From: Mangifera indica
Taxonomy: Eukaryota > Streptophyta > Magnoliopsida > Sapindales > Anacardiaceae
NCBI RefSeq assembly: GCF_011075055.1
Contig: NC_058154.1
Span: 9,121,620 to 9,185,619 of the forward strand
DNA length: 64,000 nt
Reading direction: 5' to 3'
Shown: positions 49,924 through 59,910 of the stretch, piece by piece
How the letters are laid out: each line of letters starts with the position of its first letter
How positions within the stretch are numbered: position 1 is the first letter of the stretch
Translations under genes and position numbers: made by a program
The notes under the pieces: model-generated
The model's input: the letters and a program-made list of their open reading frames with translations, nothing else
The model's database searches: none
What the model was told of the DNA's origin: nothing

Positions 49924-50640
49924 AATACAATTTACGGTTTTGTTTAGTTTGAAAATTGCTCAAACCACAAGCTGAATTGAAAAAAAAAACGGTTTGAAAA
50001 TTTTCAACTCAAACTAAACTATTTTATAAACTAAACTATAATTTTTAAACGGTTTAGTTTAGCTTTACAATTTGAATTGAATTATGCACAACCTTATTCC
50101 TAGGGTCTGGTATGATAAGTTAAAAAGTACATTGATTAGTAGGGGTTTCACCAATACCATGTTTGATTCTAGTTTATTCGTTCCAGTAGAAAGAAAAGTT
50201 ACAGTGCATATGTTGATCTATGCGGATGACATTCTCATCACTAGACCTGAAGATTATATACAAAATCTAATTAAAGACTTGAATAGTCAGTTTTCATTGA
50301 AGGACTTGGGAAAGCTCAATTTCCTTTTAGGAATAGAAGCTCATAGAAGCAATGGAGGATTACATCTATACCAAGCAAAGCACGCAGAAGAGTTGTTGAT
50401 AAAAACTAGGATGCAAGATACTAGACCTTGTAAGAGTCCAGTGGCTACATGTACTAAGCTATTTATGGGTGATAGTGAAGCATATGGAGATCCAAAGCTG
50501 TACAGAAGCACAATTGGTGCTTTACAGTACCTCACCCTTACAAGACTAGACTTATCTTATGTGGTGAACAAGTTAAGTCAGTTTCTTAAGGAACCATCTG
50601 AGTTGCAATGGTAGACTTGCAAGAGAGTTCCAAGACACAT
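48109..50640 (+). pseudogene. Copia A reverse transcriptase, split by a hAT MITE
   Basis: After the hAT insertion the frame continues; from 48700 WYKAMQVEYEALMKNFTWEL, HKWVYKVKLNADG, ARLMAKGFQQTLGIDFFDTFSPVVK and (after a stop) VHQVDINNAFLSG are readable. The insertion at 49173-50096 falls after TLYGLKQA. Downstream follow the catalytic YADDI motif (MLIYADDILIT), FSLKDLGKLNFLLGIE and GALQYLTLTRLDLSYVVNKLSQF. About three stops interrupt the gene. Confidence 0.88.
49173..50096. mobile_element. Non-autonomous hAT element (924 bp)
   Basis: Left end TTGGGGTGTGTATGGTTTCG, right end GAATTATGCACAACCTTA, imperfect inverted repeats of the common plant TAGGGGTGTGCATGG type. Flanked by CTCTTAGG (49165-49172) and TTCCTAGG (50097-50104), two derivatives of an 8-bp target within the copia coding sequence. 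No transposase. It contains an (AT)n tract at about 49902-49922. A decayed relative lies at 11340-11770. Confidence 0.82.
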
Positions 50641-50836
50641 TCAGGGGACTAGGTTCTTTGGTGTTTTGATTAAACCAGTTTCTGTTTTTACTATTAAGTC
50701 TTATACTGATGTAGATTAGACTGGTAGACCAAAAGACAGAAGATCAACAAGTGGATTTAGTGTGTTCTTTGGTTCAAATCTATTCAATGGGCTTCCAAAA
50801 AGCAAAAGGTAGTAGCATTATCATCGACTAAGGCTA
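50641..50836 (+). pseudogene. Copia A RNase H, first part
   Basis: Pieces of the RNase H region with the motif SYTDVD-TGRPKDRRSTSGFSVF and then KQKVVALSSTKA, cut off by the next insertion. Several stops. Confidence 0.75.
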
Positions 50837-51479
50837 TGTTAATGTTTTATTTTATCGAGTTTGAATATTAATCAGAGTTTTAGATCGATTTTCAGTCAAG
50901 AATTTGCACAAGAATCATATAATAAACCATACACAAGTCAACACACCAATATTTACTTGGTTCGGGTTCAAAAGATTAGAACCTTACATCCAAGGCAGAG
51001 GAATTCTCTAGCAATCCACTAATTTGTAAGAAAAATAGTACAACTTACAGATTCAGAAGCTGATCTAGCATTACAGACACAAACGGAAACGAATCCAACC
51101 TTTCGATTTGAATCCTTCCTAAACCCGAGCACCACAACGACCTTGTACACTGACTTAAGTGTTTAGACAACTAGATCTAAGCAAAAATAGTGGACTGATG
51201 CAGTTCTTGTAAACCTAGCAGAGAAGAATGAAATAATCCAGAAGAGAAAAAATATTTCACAAAGGCTGCCTTTTTCCTTTTCAAAGAAATAGCCACGTAA
51301 AGCCTTTTTCTCTTCACTTCAATTTACTCTAGAACCAACTAATGGTTATAAACCATTAGTTAAAGCATTAAATCCAGCAAGGACAAAACTACCCCTGGAT
51401 AATAACTATAACCCAAACTTTGCTCAAACTTTGCTCCTTATTTACAAGACTGCCATTAGTTTATGTCATAGACTTAACA
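50837..51479 (-). repeat. 3' LTR of copia B (643 bp)
   Basis: Runs TGTTAATGTTTTATTTTATC to GACTTAACA on the plus strand, matching 55655-56298. Confidence 0.95.
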
Positions 51480-51537
51480 AAACTCCACCTTGACAAAAAC
51501 TAATATATCTAAGACTCCTCTGTAGACCACAACACAT

Positions 51538-53161
51538 TTACATTGAACAAATTTTGAGCAAATTCAAGGCATCCTTAAACTTACTCAATGGCACAGGCTT
51601 TGTTAAGATGTCAGCTGGATTAACATCTGTTGATATTTTCTTCACATTAACTTTACTAGCAACCAACACATCTCTGATGAAATGCAACCTTACGTCAATG
51701 TGTTTAGTCCTCTCATGAAATGCAGAATTTTTGGACAAGTGAATAACACTCTGTGAATCACTGAAGACTTCTGGAACATCAATATTCAACCCCAATTCAG
51801 AAATAATTCCCTTCAGCCATAGTGCTTCTTTAACTGCTTCAGTTAATGCTATATATTCAGCCTCAGTTGTTGAAAGTGCCACAATGTGTTGCAAATTACA
51901 CTTCCAGCTTACAACATTTCCACCAAAGGTGAAAACATAACTAGTGAGGGATCTCCCTTTGTCAAGATCAGCTGTAAAATCTGAATCACAAAATCCTTAA
52001 TAACCATTTTGTTGCATTCCAATGTTCTTTACTTGGATTACTCATAAATCTGCTAACAAGACTAATTGCATATGCTATATCAGGTCTAGTACCTATCATT
52101 GCATACATTAGACTTCCTACCACATTAGAATATGGTATATTCTTCATGAAATCAAATTCATCAGAAGACAAAAATTTAGCAGATTTTAATTTAAAATGAG
52201 CACCCATAGGAACATTCACACACTTTGCATTGATCATATAATATAGTTCAAGTACTTTTCTAATATAAGTAGATTGAGATAAAGTCAAACATCTTTTCAA
52301 TCTATTTTTACTTATATCCATACCAAGTATTCTCTTTACAGGACCCAAGTCCTTCATTTCAAATTCAGAATTCAGCATACATTTCAAATCAAGTAAAGCA
52401 TTCATATCCTTAGAAGCTATATGCATGTCATCCACATAAATCAGCAAATACACAAAATTGCCATTTTCAATTTTCTTAAAATAAACACAGTGATCATAAC
52501 TGCTTCTAGAAAATCCAATTGAAAGAACAAAATCATCAAATCTTTTGTACCATTGTCTAGGTGACTGTTTAAGACCATACAAAGATTTATGAAGTAAACA
52601 AACCTTATTTTCATTAGCAGGTTTCACAAACCCTTCAGGTTGTTCCATGTATATTTGTTCTTCTAATTTTCCATGCAAAAAGGCAGTAGTAACATCCATT
52701 TGTTCTAATTCTAAATCAAACAAAACAACAGTAGATTACATTAGTCTAATAGATGTATGCTTTACCACATGAGAGAATACCTCATTATAATGAATGCCTT
52801 CTCTTTGTGAGAAGCCTTTAGCAACAACTTTTTCTTTAAATCTTGCTTGTTCAACACTAGGTATACCAGGTTTTCTTTTGAAAACCCACTTACATCCAAT
52901 TACCTTTTTACCTTTGGGTCTATCTACAAGTGACCATGTGTGATTTTTCTGTAGAGAAGCCATCTCAATCTCCATAGCTTTCATCCAATCATCCCTAGAA
53001 GGTAGTCTAATTTCCCTTCTAACCCTATCTCTAGCAAGTTGATAATTGGACAAATTAAGACTACTTTCAGATTGAGAACTTTCTTCTTGACTCGGTAGTG
53101 GTGGTTGCTGATTCAAGTCTGAGATTTCGTACTTTGAAGCACGAATTTCATCCAAACCCAA
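51538..53161 (-). pseudogene. Copia B reverse transcriptase and RNase H, broken
   Basis: From 53161: DWMKAMEIEMASLQKNHTW, CKWVFKRK and KGFSQREGIHYNEVFSHVV, ending in a TAA at about 52736. The same frame then continues at 52723 with LELEQMDVTTAFLHGKLEEQ, SLYGLKQSPRQWYKRFD, LLIYVDDMHIASKD and LGPVKRILGMDISKNRLKR to about 51986. After WLLRIL a small deletion changes frame; RNase H resumes with VALSTTEAEYIALTEAVKEALWL, FSDSQSVIHLSKN and RTKHIDVRLHFIRD to the end at 51538. The YVDD catalytic motif is intact. Confidence 0.9.
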
Positions 53162-53206
53162 TTCAGGTCCACCACTAGACTTTTGAGACTGCCTATGTAA
53201 GCTAGA

Positions 53207-55348
53207 CTATGGTGTCTCCACCTCAATTTGAACCTGTCCTGATTGAGTACTAACAAACAAGTCTTTATAAAATTTTGATTCATTAAAGACTACATCTCTA
53301 CTTATCACACATTTTTTATCATCAATCAACCACAATTTATAGCCTTTTGTACCTGTAGAATAACCTAAAAAAACAGCTTTTAAAGCCCTAGGATTTAATT
53401 TTCCCTGATTTACATGAACATATGCAAGACATCCAAAGAGTTTCAAATGGCTTAATGATGGTGGTTTTTTATTCCAAAGTTTCATAGGTGTATTAAAATT
53501 CAATGTAGATGAAGGTGATCTATTAATCAAGTAACATGCAGTGGCAACTGCCTCTGCCCAAAATCTTTTGCTTAAACCTAAATCTACCATTATACACCTA
53601 ACTTTATTCATAATGGTTCTATTCATTCTTTCAGCTAACCCATTTTGTTGAGGTGTTTTAGTACATGTTCTATGCCTAAATATTCCTGCTTTCTTACAAA
53701 AATCTGAAAAAGGTTTATTACAAAATTCCAATCCATTATCTGTTCTTAAAACCTTTATTTTTTTGTTAGTTTGATTCTCAACAAGTGTTTTCCATTCTTT
53801 AAAACAATCAAAGGCTTGATCCTTATGTTTTAAAAAATACACCCATACCCTTCTAGAGTAATCATCAATAAAAGTTATAAAGTAATGAGAATTAGCCAAA
53901 GAATTAGAGATCTGTGGAGATCCCCACAAATCAGAGTGTATATACTCTAAAACATCCTTAGTTCTTTGAGTAGCAGAGGCAAATTTAAGTTTATGTGACT
54001 TACCCAAAACACAATTTTCACAGAAATCCAAATTACCAATCTTATCAAGATTAATCAATTTCTGTTTACAAAGTTCATGCAATCCAGCAACACTTATATG
54101 TCCAAGTCTTTTATGCCACAAAACAGTTTCATCAGATTTAGGATTTAAATTCATAGAATCTGACACAATAGAACCTTCCAAGATATACAACCCCTGATTT
54201 AATTTCCCTTTCATAACCACTAATGACCCTCTCATTACCTTAAGAACACCATTTTCAGATTTAAAAGCATATCCATTTGAATCTAAAGTACCTAAAGAGA
54301 TTAAATTTCTTCTTAGATTAGGCACTAACCTCACATTTTCAAGAATTTTAATGGAACCATCATGCATTTTAAATTTGACACTACCAACAACAATAACATC
54401 ACATGACTCATCATTTCCCATGAATACTTTACCTCTATTCAAGTATTTAATGTCAGTTAGCCAATCTTTCCTAGATGTTATGTGAAAAGTGCAGCCTGAA
54501 TCCATAACCCATTCCTCACTAAGCATTCTCTCTGTTAATGTAAGAACCTCAGCACTCTCATACCCTTCTAGGAAATTTACTGTGTCATGGTTTTCATAAT
54601 TGTTATTATTATTATAAAATTTCTTTTTCTCTGGGCAATTCTTCTTAAAATGACCCTCTTTATGACACTGCCAACAAGTTTTCTTACTTTTAGATTTGGA
54701 TCTAGAGGTTTTCCTATTTTTCATATTATTTCTCTTTTTAGTCCTACCTCTAACCTGAAGCCCTTCATTGATTGCCTTCCTTTCAAATTTAATTTCTAAA
54801 TCTTTTGATTTTAAGGCACCTAATACATCATCTAAAGACAAAGACTCCCTACCATATTTTATTGCAGCTTTAACATCTTTAAAAGAATCAGGTAAAGAGT
54901 TCAAGATGATTATTGCTTGGTTTTCATCAGATATCTTCTCTTCTATATTAGCCAAACTAATGACAATTTTATTAAATTCATCCAGATTATCATCAAGAGA
55001 TTTATTAGAATCCATTCTGAAACCAAACAATTGTTCCTTTAGGTAGATTTTATTAGTTAGAGACTTAGTCATATACAGTGACTCTAATTTCAACCAAATC
55101 TTTGCAGCAGTATTTTCATTATCAACCTGTCTTAAGACATTATTAGATAAATGCAAGATAAGAAGACTATATGCAGTTTCTAAAATTTCAGATTTCATAT
55201 CAGGGTCCATATTTTCAGGGAGAGCAGATTCACCACCCAATGCCTTAGCACATTTTTGATGAACAAGAACATCATGCATTTTCTTTCTCCACATATTAAA
55301 ATCACCTTTCCCATCAAATCTCTCAACATCAATTTTTGTTTGACCCAT
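53207..55348 (-). CDS. Copia B gag-protease-integrase open frame (713 codons)
   Basis: An uninterrupted frame from ATG 55348, about 300 nt inside the 5' LTR, at the expected distance. It encodes in order a Tnt1-like gag (FDGKGDFNMWRKKMHDVL, LHLSNNVLRQV, LNSLPDSFKDV), a CCHC knuckle CWQCHKEGHFKKNC near residue 225, the protease motif WVMDSGCTFHIT near 280, the GAG-pre-integrase motif LWHKRLGHISVAGLHEL, the integrase zinc pair CENCVLGKSHK, and the integrase core with HSDLWGSPQ, FITFIDDYSRRVWVYFL, TDNGLEFCN and the Glu in QQNGLAERMNRT. It stops with TAG at 53207-53209 just past the integrase; reverse transcriptase continues in the same frame. Copia proteins are normally one polyprotein, so this stop truncates it. 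Confidence 0.93.
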   Translation of the reverse strand: MGQTKIDVERFDGKGDFNMWRKKMHDVLVHQKCAKALGGESALPENMDPDMKSEILETAYSLLILHLSNNVLRQVDNENTAAKIWLKLESLYMTKSLTNKIYLKEQLFGFRMDSNKSLDDNLDEFNKIVISLANIEEKISDENQAIIILNSLPDSFKDVKAAIKYGRESLSLDDVLGALKSKDLEIKFERKAINEGLQVRGRTKKRNNMKNRKTSRSKSKSKKTCWQCHKEGHFKKNCPEKKKFYNNNNNYENHDTVNFLEGYESAEVLTLTERMLSEEWVMDSGCTFHITSRKDWLTDIKYLNRGKVFMGNDESCDVIVVGSVKFKMHDGSIKILENVRLVPNLRRNLISLGTLDSNGYAFKSENGVLKVMRGSLVVMKGKLNQGLYILEGSIVSDSMNLNPKSDETVLWHKRLGHISVAGLHELCKQKLINLDKIGNLDFCENCVLGKSHKLKFASATQRTKDVLEYIHSDLWGSPQISNSLANSHYFITFIDDYSRRVWVYFLKHKDQAFDCFKEWKTLVENQTNKKIKVLRTDNGLEFCNKPFSDFCKKAGIFRHRTCTKTPQQNGLAERMNRTIMNKVRCIMVDLGLSKRFWAEAVATACYLINRSPSSTLNFNTPMKLWNKKPPSLSHLKLFGCLAYVHVNQGKLNPRALKAVFLGYSTGTKGYKLWLIDDKKCVISRDVVFNESKFYKDLFVSTQSGQVQIEVETP

Positions 55349-55654
55349 TGTTAATCAAGTATTTACTAATCCAGTTCTTTACAAACCACAATAACAGAAA
55401 GAGATCAAAGCAAGCTATTTATTTATTTTATTTCTTTAAGCCATAGTGACAAAATATCTAAATAATGAACAATATAGTCACAATCGGCAAACAGAGAACA
55501 AATAGCAAGCAAAAATAATTTCAGCTCTTTTAAAACAACAATATCAGAATGTAAAGAACAACAAGATAAACAAATCTTGAACCAAGAAACACTCCAAACA
55601 ATTTTTCTCAAACAAGAATAACAATATTCAACTCAAAAGTGCTCTGATATCACT

Positions 55655-56298
55655 TGTTAATGTTTTATTTTACCGAGTTTGAATATTAATCAGAGTTTCG
55701 GATCGATTTTCAGTCAAAAATTTGCACAAGAATCATATGATAAACCATACACAAGTCAACACACCAATATTTACTTGGTTCGGGTTCAAAAGATTAGAAC
55801 CCTACATCCAAGGCAGAGGAATCCTCTAGCAAATCCACTAATTTGTAAGAAAAATAGTACAACTTACAGATTCAGAAGCCGATCTAGCATTACAGACACA
55901 AACAGAAATGAATCCAACCTTCCGACTCGAATCCTTCCTAAACCCGAGCACCACAGTGACCTTGTATACTGACTCAAGTGTTTAGACAGCTAGATCTAAG
56001 CAAAAATAGTGGACTGATGCAGTTCTTGTAAACCTAGCAGAGCAGAATGAAATAATCCAGAAGAGAAAAAATATTTCACAAAGGCTGCCTTTTTCCTTTT
56101 CAAAGAAATAGCCATGTAAAACCTTTTTCTCTTCACTTCAATTTTCTCTAGAACCAACTAATGGTTATAAACCATTAGTTAAAGCATTAAACCCAGCAAG
56201 GACAAAACTACCCCTGGATAATAACTATAGCCCAAACTTTGCTCAAACTTTGCTCCTTATTTACAAGACTGCCATTAGTTTATGTCACAGACTTAACA
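55655..56298 (-). repeat. 5' LTR of copia B (644 bp)
   Basis: TG...CA ends as in the 3' LTR. The primer-binding site adjoins it at the lower coordinate side, as expected for a minus-strand element. Confidence 0.95.
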
Positions 56299-56720
56299 GG
56301 CTGAGTATAGAGTTGTGAGTCATGCTTCAACAGAGATTGTTTGGATCAAGAGTTTGCTGTCAGAACTGAGGGTTGATAGCTTTTTTATCCCCATAATCTA
56401 GCGTGATAATATGAGTGCAGGAGCCTTAGCCTCAAACTTTGTCTTCCATAACAGAACCAGGCATATAGAGATATATATGCATTTTGTGAGAGAGCAGGTG
56501 ACTGTAAAAAAGTTGAAGGTGCAATATGTTCCCATAGAGCATCAGGGGGCTGACATTTTGATGAAACCTCTACCTATAGCCAGGTTTGAGTTGCTAAGAT
56601 CAAAACTAAATATGGTGGAATGGAAGAAACTATCTAAGAAGAGTGAAATAGTTGAAGAGAGATTTTCAAACCTTAATGTGTATAGTTCTGAAGTAATTTG
56701 GAACATGTGCTGATAGGAGG
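56299..56720 (+). pseudogene. Copia A RNase H, second part
   Basis: Resumes exactly where copia B interrupted it: AEYRVVSHASTEIVWIKSLL, then FHNRTRHIEIYMHFVREQV and VPIEHQGADILMKPLPIARFELLRSKL, the standard copia C-terminus. Confidence 0.88.
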
Positions 56721-57011
56721 TTGCAAGGATTTATGGAATGGTGGTTTATGAGAATTACTGTGAGTTCTATAAACATGATGGCTTTGTGGTCATTGTGTAA
56801 AATTGGCTTAGCTGTTTTCTTTTGATCACAGGCAAAGTTGGTAGGAGTTTAGTTCCAGGGACGAATTACAGGAAAGGTTGATTAAAATGACAAAAGTTAA
56901 AACTAGAAATCACAGTTTCAGAGAAGGTTTTTGATCTAGGGAGGATTGGTTCAGTAAAGCAAGTACTGTTTCAGCCAAGCAAGTCTAATGTTGCTTATAG
57001 CAACATTGACT

Positions 57012-57021
57012 TGAGGAAGGG
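57012..57021 (+). other. Polypurine tract of copia A
   Basis: GAGGAAGGG stands immediately before the 3' LTR. Confidence 0.6.
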
Positions 57022-57340
57022 TACGAAGTAGAGGCTCAGTCCAACGTTGTGTTTGAGGCCCAATTTCAGTCAATTGTGAAGCAGCCCAATATGCATGAAT
57101 TCTAAACAGAAGTTCTCAAGACAGTGAGTTTTGGCTTCATACAAAACGCATCAGATTGGAAGAGAAAAGCGTACTTGAGAAGCTTCCAAGTACATGAAGT
57201 TCAGAAATCATCTTCAGCAGTTCTCTTTTATCTTCTACATTTCTTTCTTCTGTTTTCAGTTTTGATCTCAACTTGTTAAAGTGAGTTAGTTTTGAATCAA
57301 CGGCCATGATGTAATTAGTTATCACCCTCAAAATCTTTCA
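57022..57340 (+). repeat. 3' LTR of copia A (319 bp, internally deleted)
   Basis: Begins TACGAAGTAGAGGCTCAGTC, so the TG end has mutated to TA, and ends AAAATCTTTCA. It matches the outer parts of the 895-bp 5' LTR but jumps from GATGTAATTAGTTA to CACCCTCAAAATC, losing the middle. Confidence 0.88.
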
Positions 57341-57375
57341 AGAACATACAAGTGTATACATACGTTTAAACTTAC

Positions 57376-57867
57376 GATAACGAAAATGTAGCTACAAGAA
57401 AAAAATCCAGAGGGTCTAAAAGTGTGCCACGTAAGAGTGCCGAGGAAGAACGCTGTGGCAATTCCTGAAGTAGACAAACCAGAAAGCAAAATCGGAAAGC
57501 CTAAGATGAAGATCACGATGTTACTGAGCAAAGCAGACTGCGACGTGGAAGCATCTGATTGCATCAAGCTCATGGCCTCCGATACCACGCTCCCTGTATC
57601 GATGGAACAGCACGGCTGTCCGAGTTGACAACATTTTATTGTGATTTAAGTTGTAATTAAAGTTAGTGTTTTTGCAGTTGAGAAGAGTGAATTTGGATTT
57701 GTGGAATTTCTGGAGAAAATTCGAATGTCAGAACAGTACAGAAGGAACCGGAGGAGATTTGATGACATTTTTTTGTTTGATTATAGAATTCATGAGAGTC
57801 AAGCCTGACGAGAAATGAGATTGGTTTCAGATTCCGGGGTTTGGAGGTTTGACTTTGTCACGGGTTG
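57376..57867 (-). pseudogene. VTE6: VTE6-like copy B, exon 1
   Basis: Matches exon 1 of copy A: SEAMSLMQSDA, SALLSNIVIFILG, ILLSGLSTSGIATAFFLGTLTWHTF. The position of the copy A start codon reads ACG. A 2-nt insertion after SEAM-coding DNA and further small indels shift the upstream frame, two compensating indels alter the FGPYGFLL segment, and extra sequence lies at about 57770-57830. The donor GTAAGT at 57375-57370 is intact; the copia nest begins 30 nt beyond it. Confidence 0.85.
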
Positions 57868-59099
57868 CGTTCAAAATTCCCGGTTTAATTTGTTTAAGAG
57901 ATCTCTTTAGGTGAAATTTAATTCAAAATCATTCAATTACATAATGATATATATTAAATGTATATTTAAAATAGATATATATATTTTTCTTGATGTCTTT
58001 ATTATGATAGATTCGATCAAGGTGGAGTCTGAACAAGGTCAAATTTAAAATTGGTTCAAGTTTAGTTCAAGATTAATAAGTTGAGACTCGAATTTAACTC
58101 AAAAATAATTTAACCTTATATTTAATCTAAATCAACTCAAATTTGAATGTTCGGATTGGCTTTGAATATTTTTTTATAACGAAGAATCCCACCTAAACAG
58201 TTTACTCTGATTTAATTCATTTCATTCAAGAGTAAATTTAAACTCAAATAACTTAGATTGAATCTAAATTATCTTTTTAATCCCTCAACTCTTTCTATCA
58301 AATGACATTCATCTTTTTGCATTCCATGTACACCAATCATTTTCATTCTACAACTTCTTTGTTATAATGACAATTAATTCCCCTTCTTATGAATTTAATT
58401 TACCATCAAACATTTGATATCACAAAGTTTTTGGGAGTCCTTTATATCATGAATAAATAAGAAAAATATCACTTTTTTTTTCTTATGTTCTTTACTTGTG
58501 TATCTTCTTCTTATATTCTTTATATTTCATTGATAAATACATCCATAGGTTAGGTTAGGCCATAACATGACTTATTTTTGCGCAGCCCCTTAGGCTCATG
58601 GATTGTGTCAAGCTAATACCGGCAAATTTGTAAATTATAGCTTGTCGAAAAGCAAAATCCAGAAAACAACAATAGCCCCCTAAGTTGTGCCTTTGTAGGC
58701 TTTTTTGCAAGACCATGTAAAATTAATTATTTATATATTTTTTAATTTTTTTAATTTTTATGGGTTGGCCTACAGGCCTTTCCCATAGGCACCCTGCATG
58801 GTTCGTCTTAATAATGGGTCTTGACATAATCCATAATTTTGTGGGTCAAACGTACTATCGTCCTCGTTCAAAGCGTCTACAAATGAAGCATAGCCTCCTC
58901 GTGCTCGTGACCTCCTTGGCCAAATAGATCGAAATCTCTTAACCTTATTCTTGCTTATGAGAAGTCTTTTTCCTCCGATGCCCTGGCGTTGCTGTGGAAG
59001 GGTCAATTCTCATTTTGACTAGAACAAATCCTACTATTTTAAACGTAAGATTTAAACTAATTGACAAAAATCTCAAGGTTATAGTACTATAGATAACTA
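57868..59099. other. Spacer between VTE6 and TBL copies (B)
   Basis: Related to 18435-18985 of copy A but with extra AT-rich sequence at about 57905-58480, including a palindromic MITE piece at 57915-57985. A 78-codon minus-strand open frame at 58770-59006 has no recognisable domain. Confidence 0.5.
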
Positions 59100-59745
59100 A
59101 GAGTAATATTATGTGTATATATTTTTAATATAAAATTTGGATACATAAATATCGTGTTATTATGTGATTAGATATTGTTTTATTTTAATTTAAAATAATT
59201 CAATCACATAATAACATATTATTTATGTATCTAAATTGTGTACAAAAAATATATATGTATAGTTTTATTGAAGGGAAAAAAGCAATATCATGCGTACACA
59301 CTTTTGGAAACTCAAATGATATGTCATTATGTGATTGAGTATTACTTTATTTTTATTTAAAATCATCTAATTATATAATAACACATCATTTGTGTATTCA
59401 AATTATGTATTAAAAATATATACACATAGTTTTATTAAAGGAGAAAAAGAAATATTATGTTTACACAATGATATGTCATCGTGTGATTAGGTGTTACTTT
59501 ATTTTTTATTTAAAATCATCCAATCACATGATGACACATAATTTGTGTATTCAAATTATGTACTAAAAGTATATACACTATTTTATTCAAGGGAAAATAG
59601 CAATATTATGTACACACATTTTTAGTATATAATTTGAATACATAAATGATATATCATCATATGATTAAATGTTACTTTATTTTTATTTAAAATTATTTAA
59701 TTACACGATGACATCGTTTGTGTACTTATATTTTATATCAAAAGT
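59100..59745. mobile_element. Four palindromic AT-rich MITE copies in tandem
   Basis: Copies at about 59103-59275, 59283-59445, 59452-59585 and 59595-59745 each contain ATGTGATT(A/G)...TTTATTTT...TTTAAAAT followed by the mirror half CAATCACATAATGACACAT-like and TGTGTATTCAAATTATGTA. Copy A has a single unit at the same place (18990-19190). Confidence 0.75.
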
Positions 59746-59910
59746 GCTTTCCTTGTTGTAAACAAACAAATATCCTTAGTTCTCTATATCAATTATGAAA
59801 ATTATGAGACATGTTGGAAAGATTTTCTATGTTTAGATAATAATTAATTCTCAATCATGCATGATAAAAACAGAAATATTTCTGAATTTCAAATCTTATA
59901 TTTCACTATT

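Larger units (their letters stand above)
50837..56298 (-). mobile_element. Copia LTR retrotransposon B, near full length, opposite orientation
   Basis: 5462 bp, flanked by GGCTA (50832-50836) and GGCTG (56299-56303). The two LTRs differ at about 25 positions by my count. On the minus strand a primer-binding site TGATATCAGAGC follows the 5' LTR at about 55651-55640, and a polypurine tract GGTGGAGTTT precedes the 3' LTR. It sits in copia A RNase H. By domain order and motifs it belongs with Tnt1/Tork-like elements. Confidence 0.95.
39091..57345 (+). mobile_element. Copia LTR retrotransposon A, carrying five nested insertions
   Basis: The element proper is 39096-57340, flanked by the 5-bp duplication AGAAC (39091-39095 and 57341-57345); joining the outer flanks restores the intron 1 sequence seen in VTE6 copy A. 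It lies in the antisense orientation to VTE6, about 30 nt inside the intron. Removing the five insertions leaves about 6.4 kb, a normal copia size. Gag, protease, integrase, reverse transcriptase and RNase H appear in copia order but with many stops. By motif it resembles RE1-like (Ale-type) elements. The element is old relative to its passengers. Confidence 0.93.

Noticed and set aside
54587..55046. Plus-strand open frames of 70 and 92 codons
   Set aside because: Antisense to the copia B gag frame, which is clearly the real coding strand.
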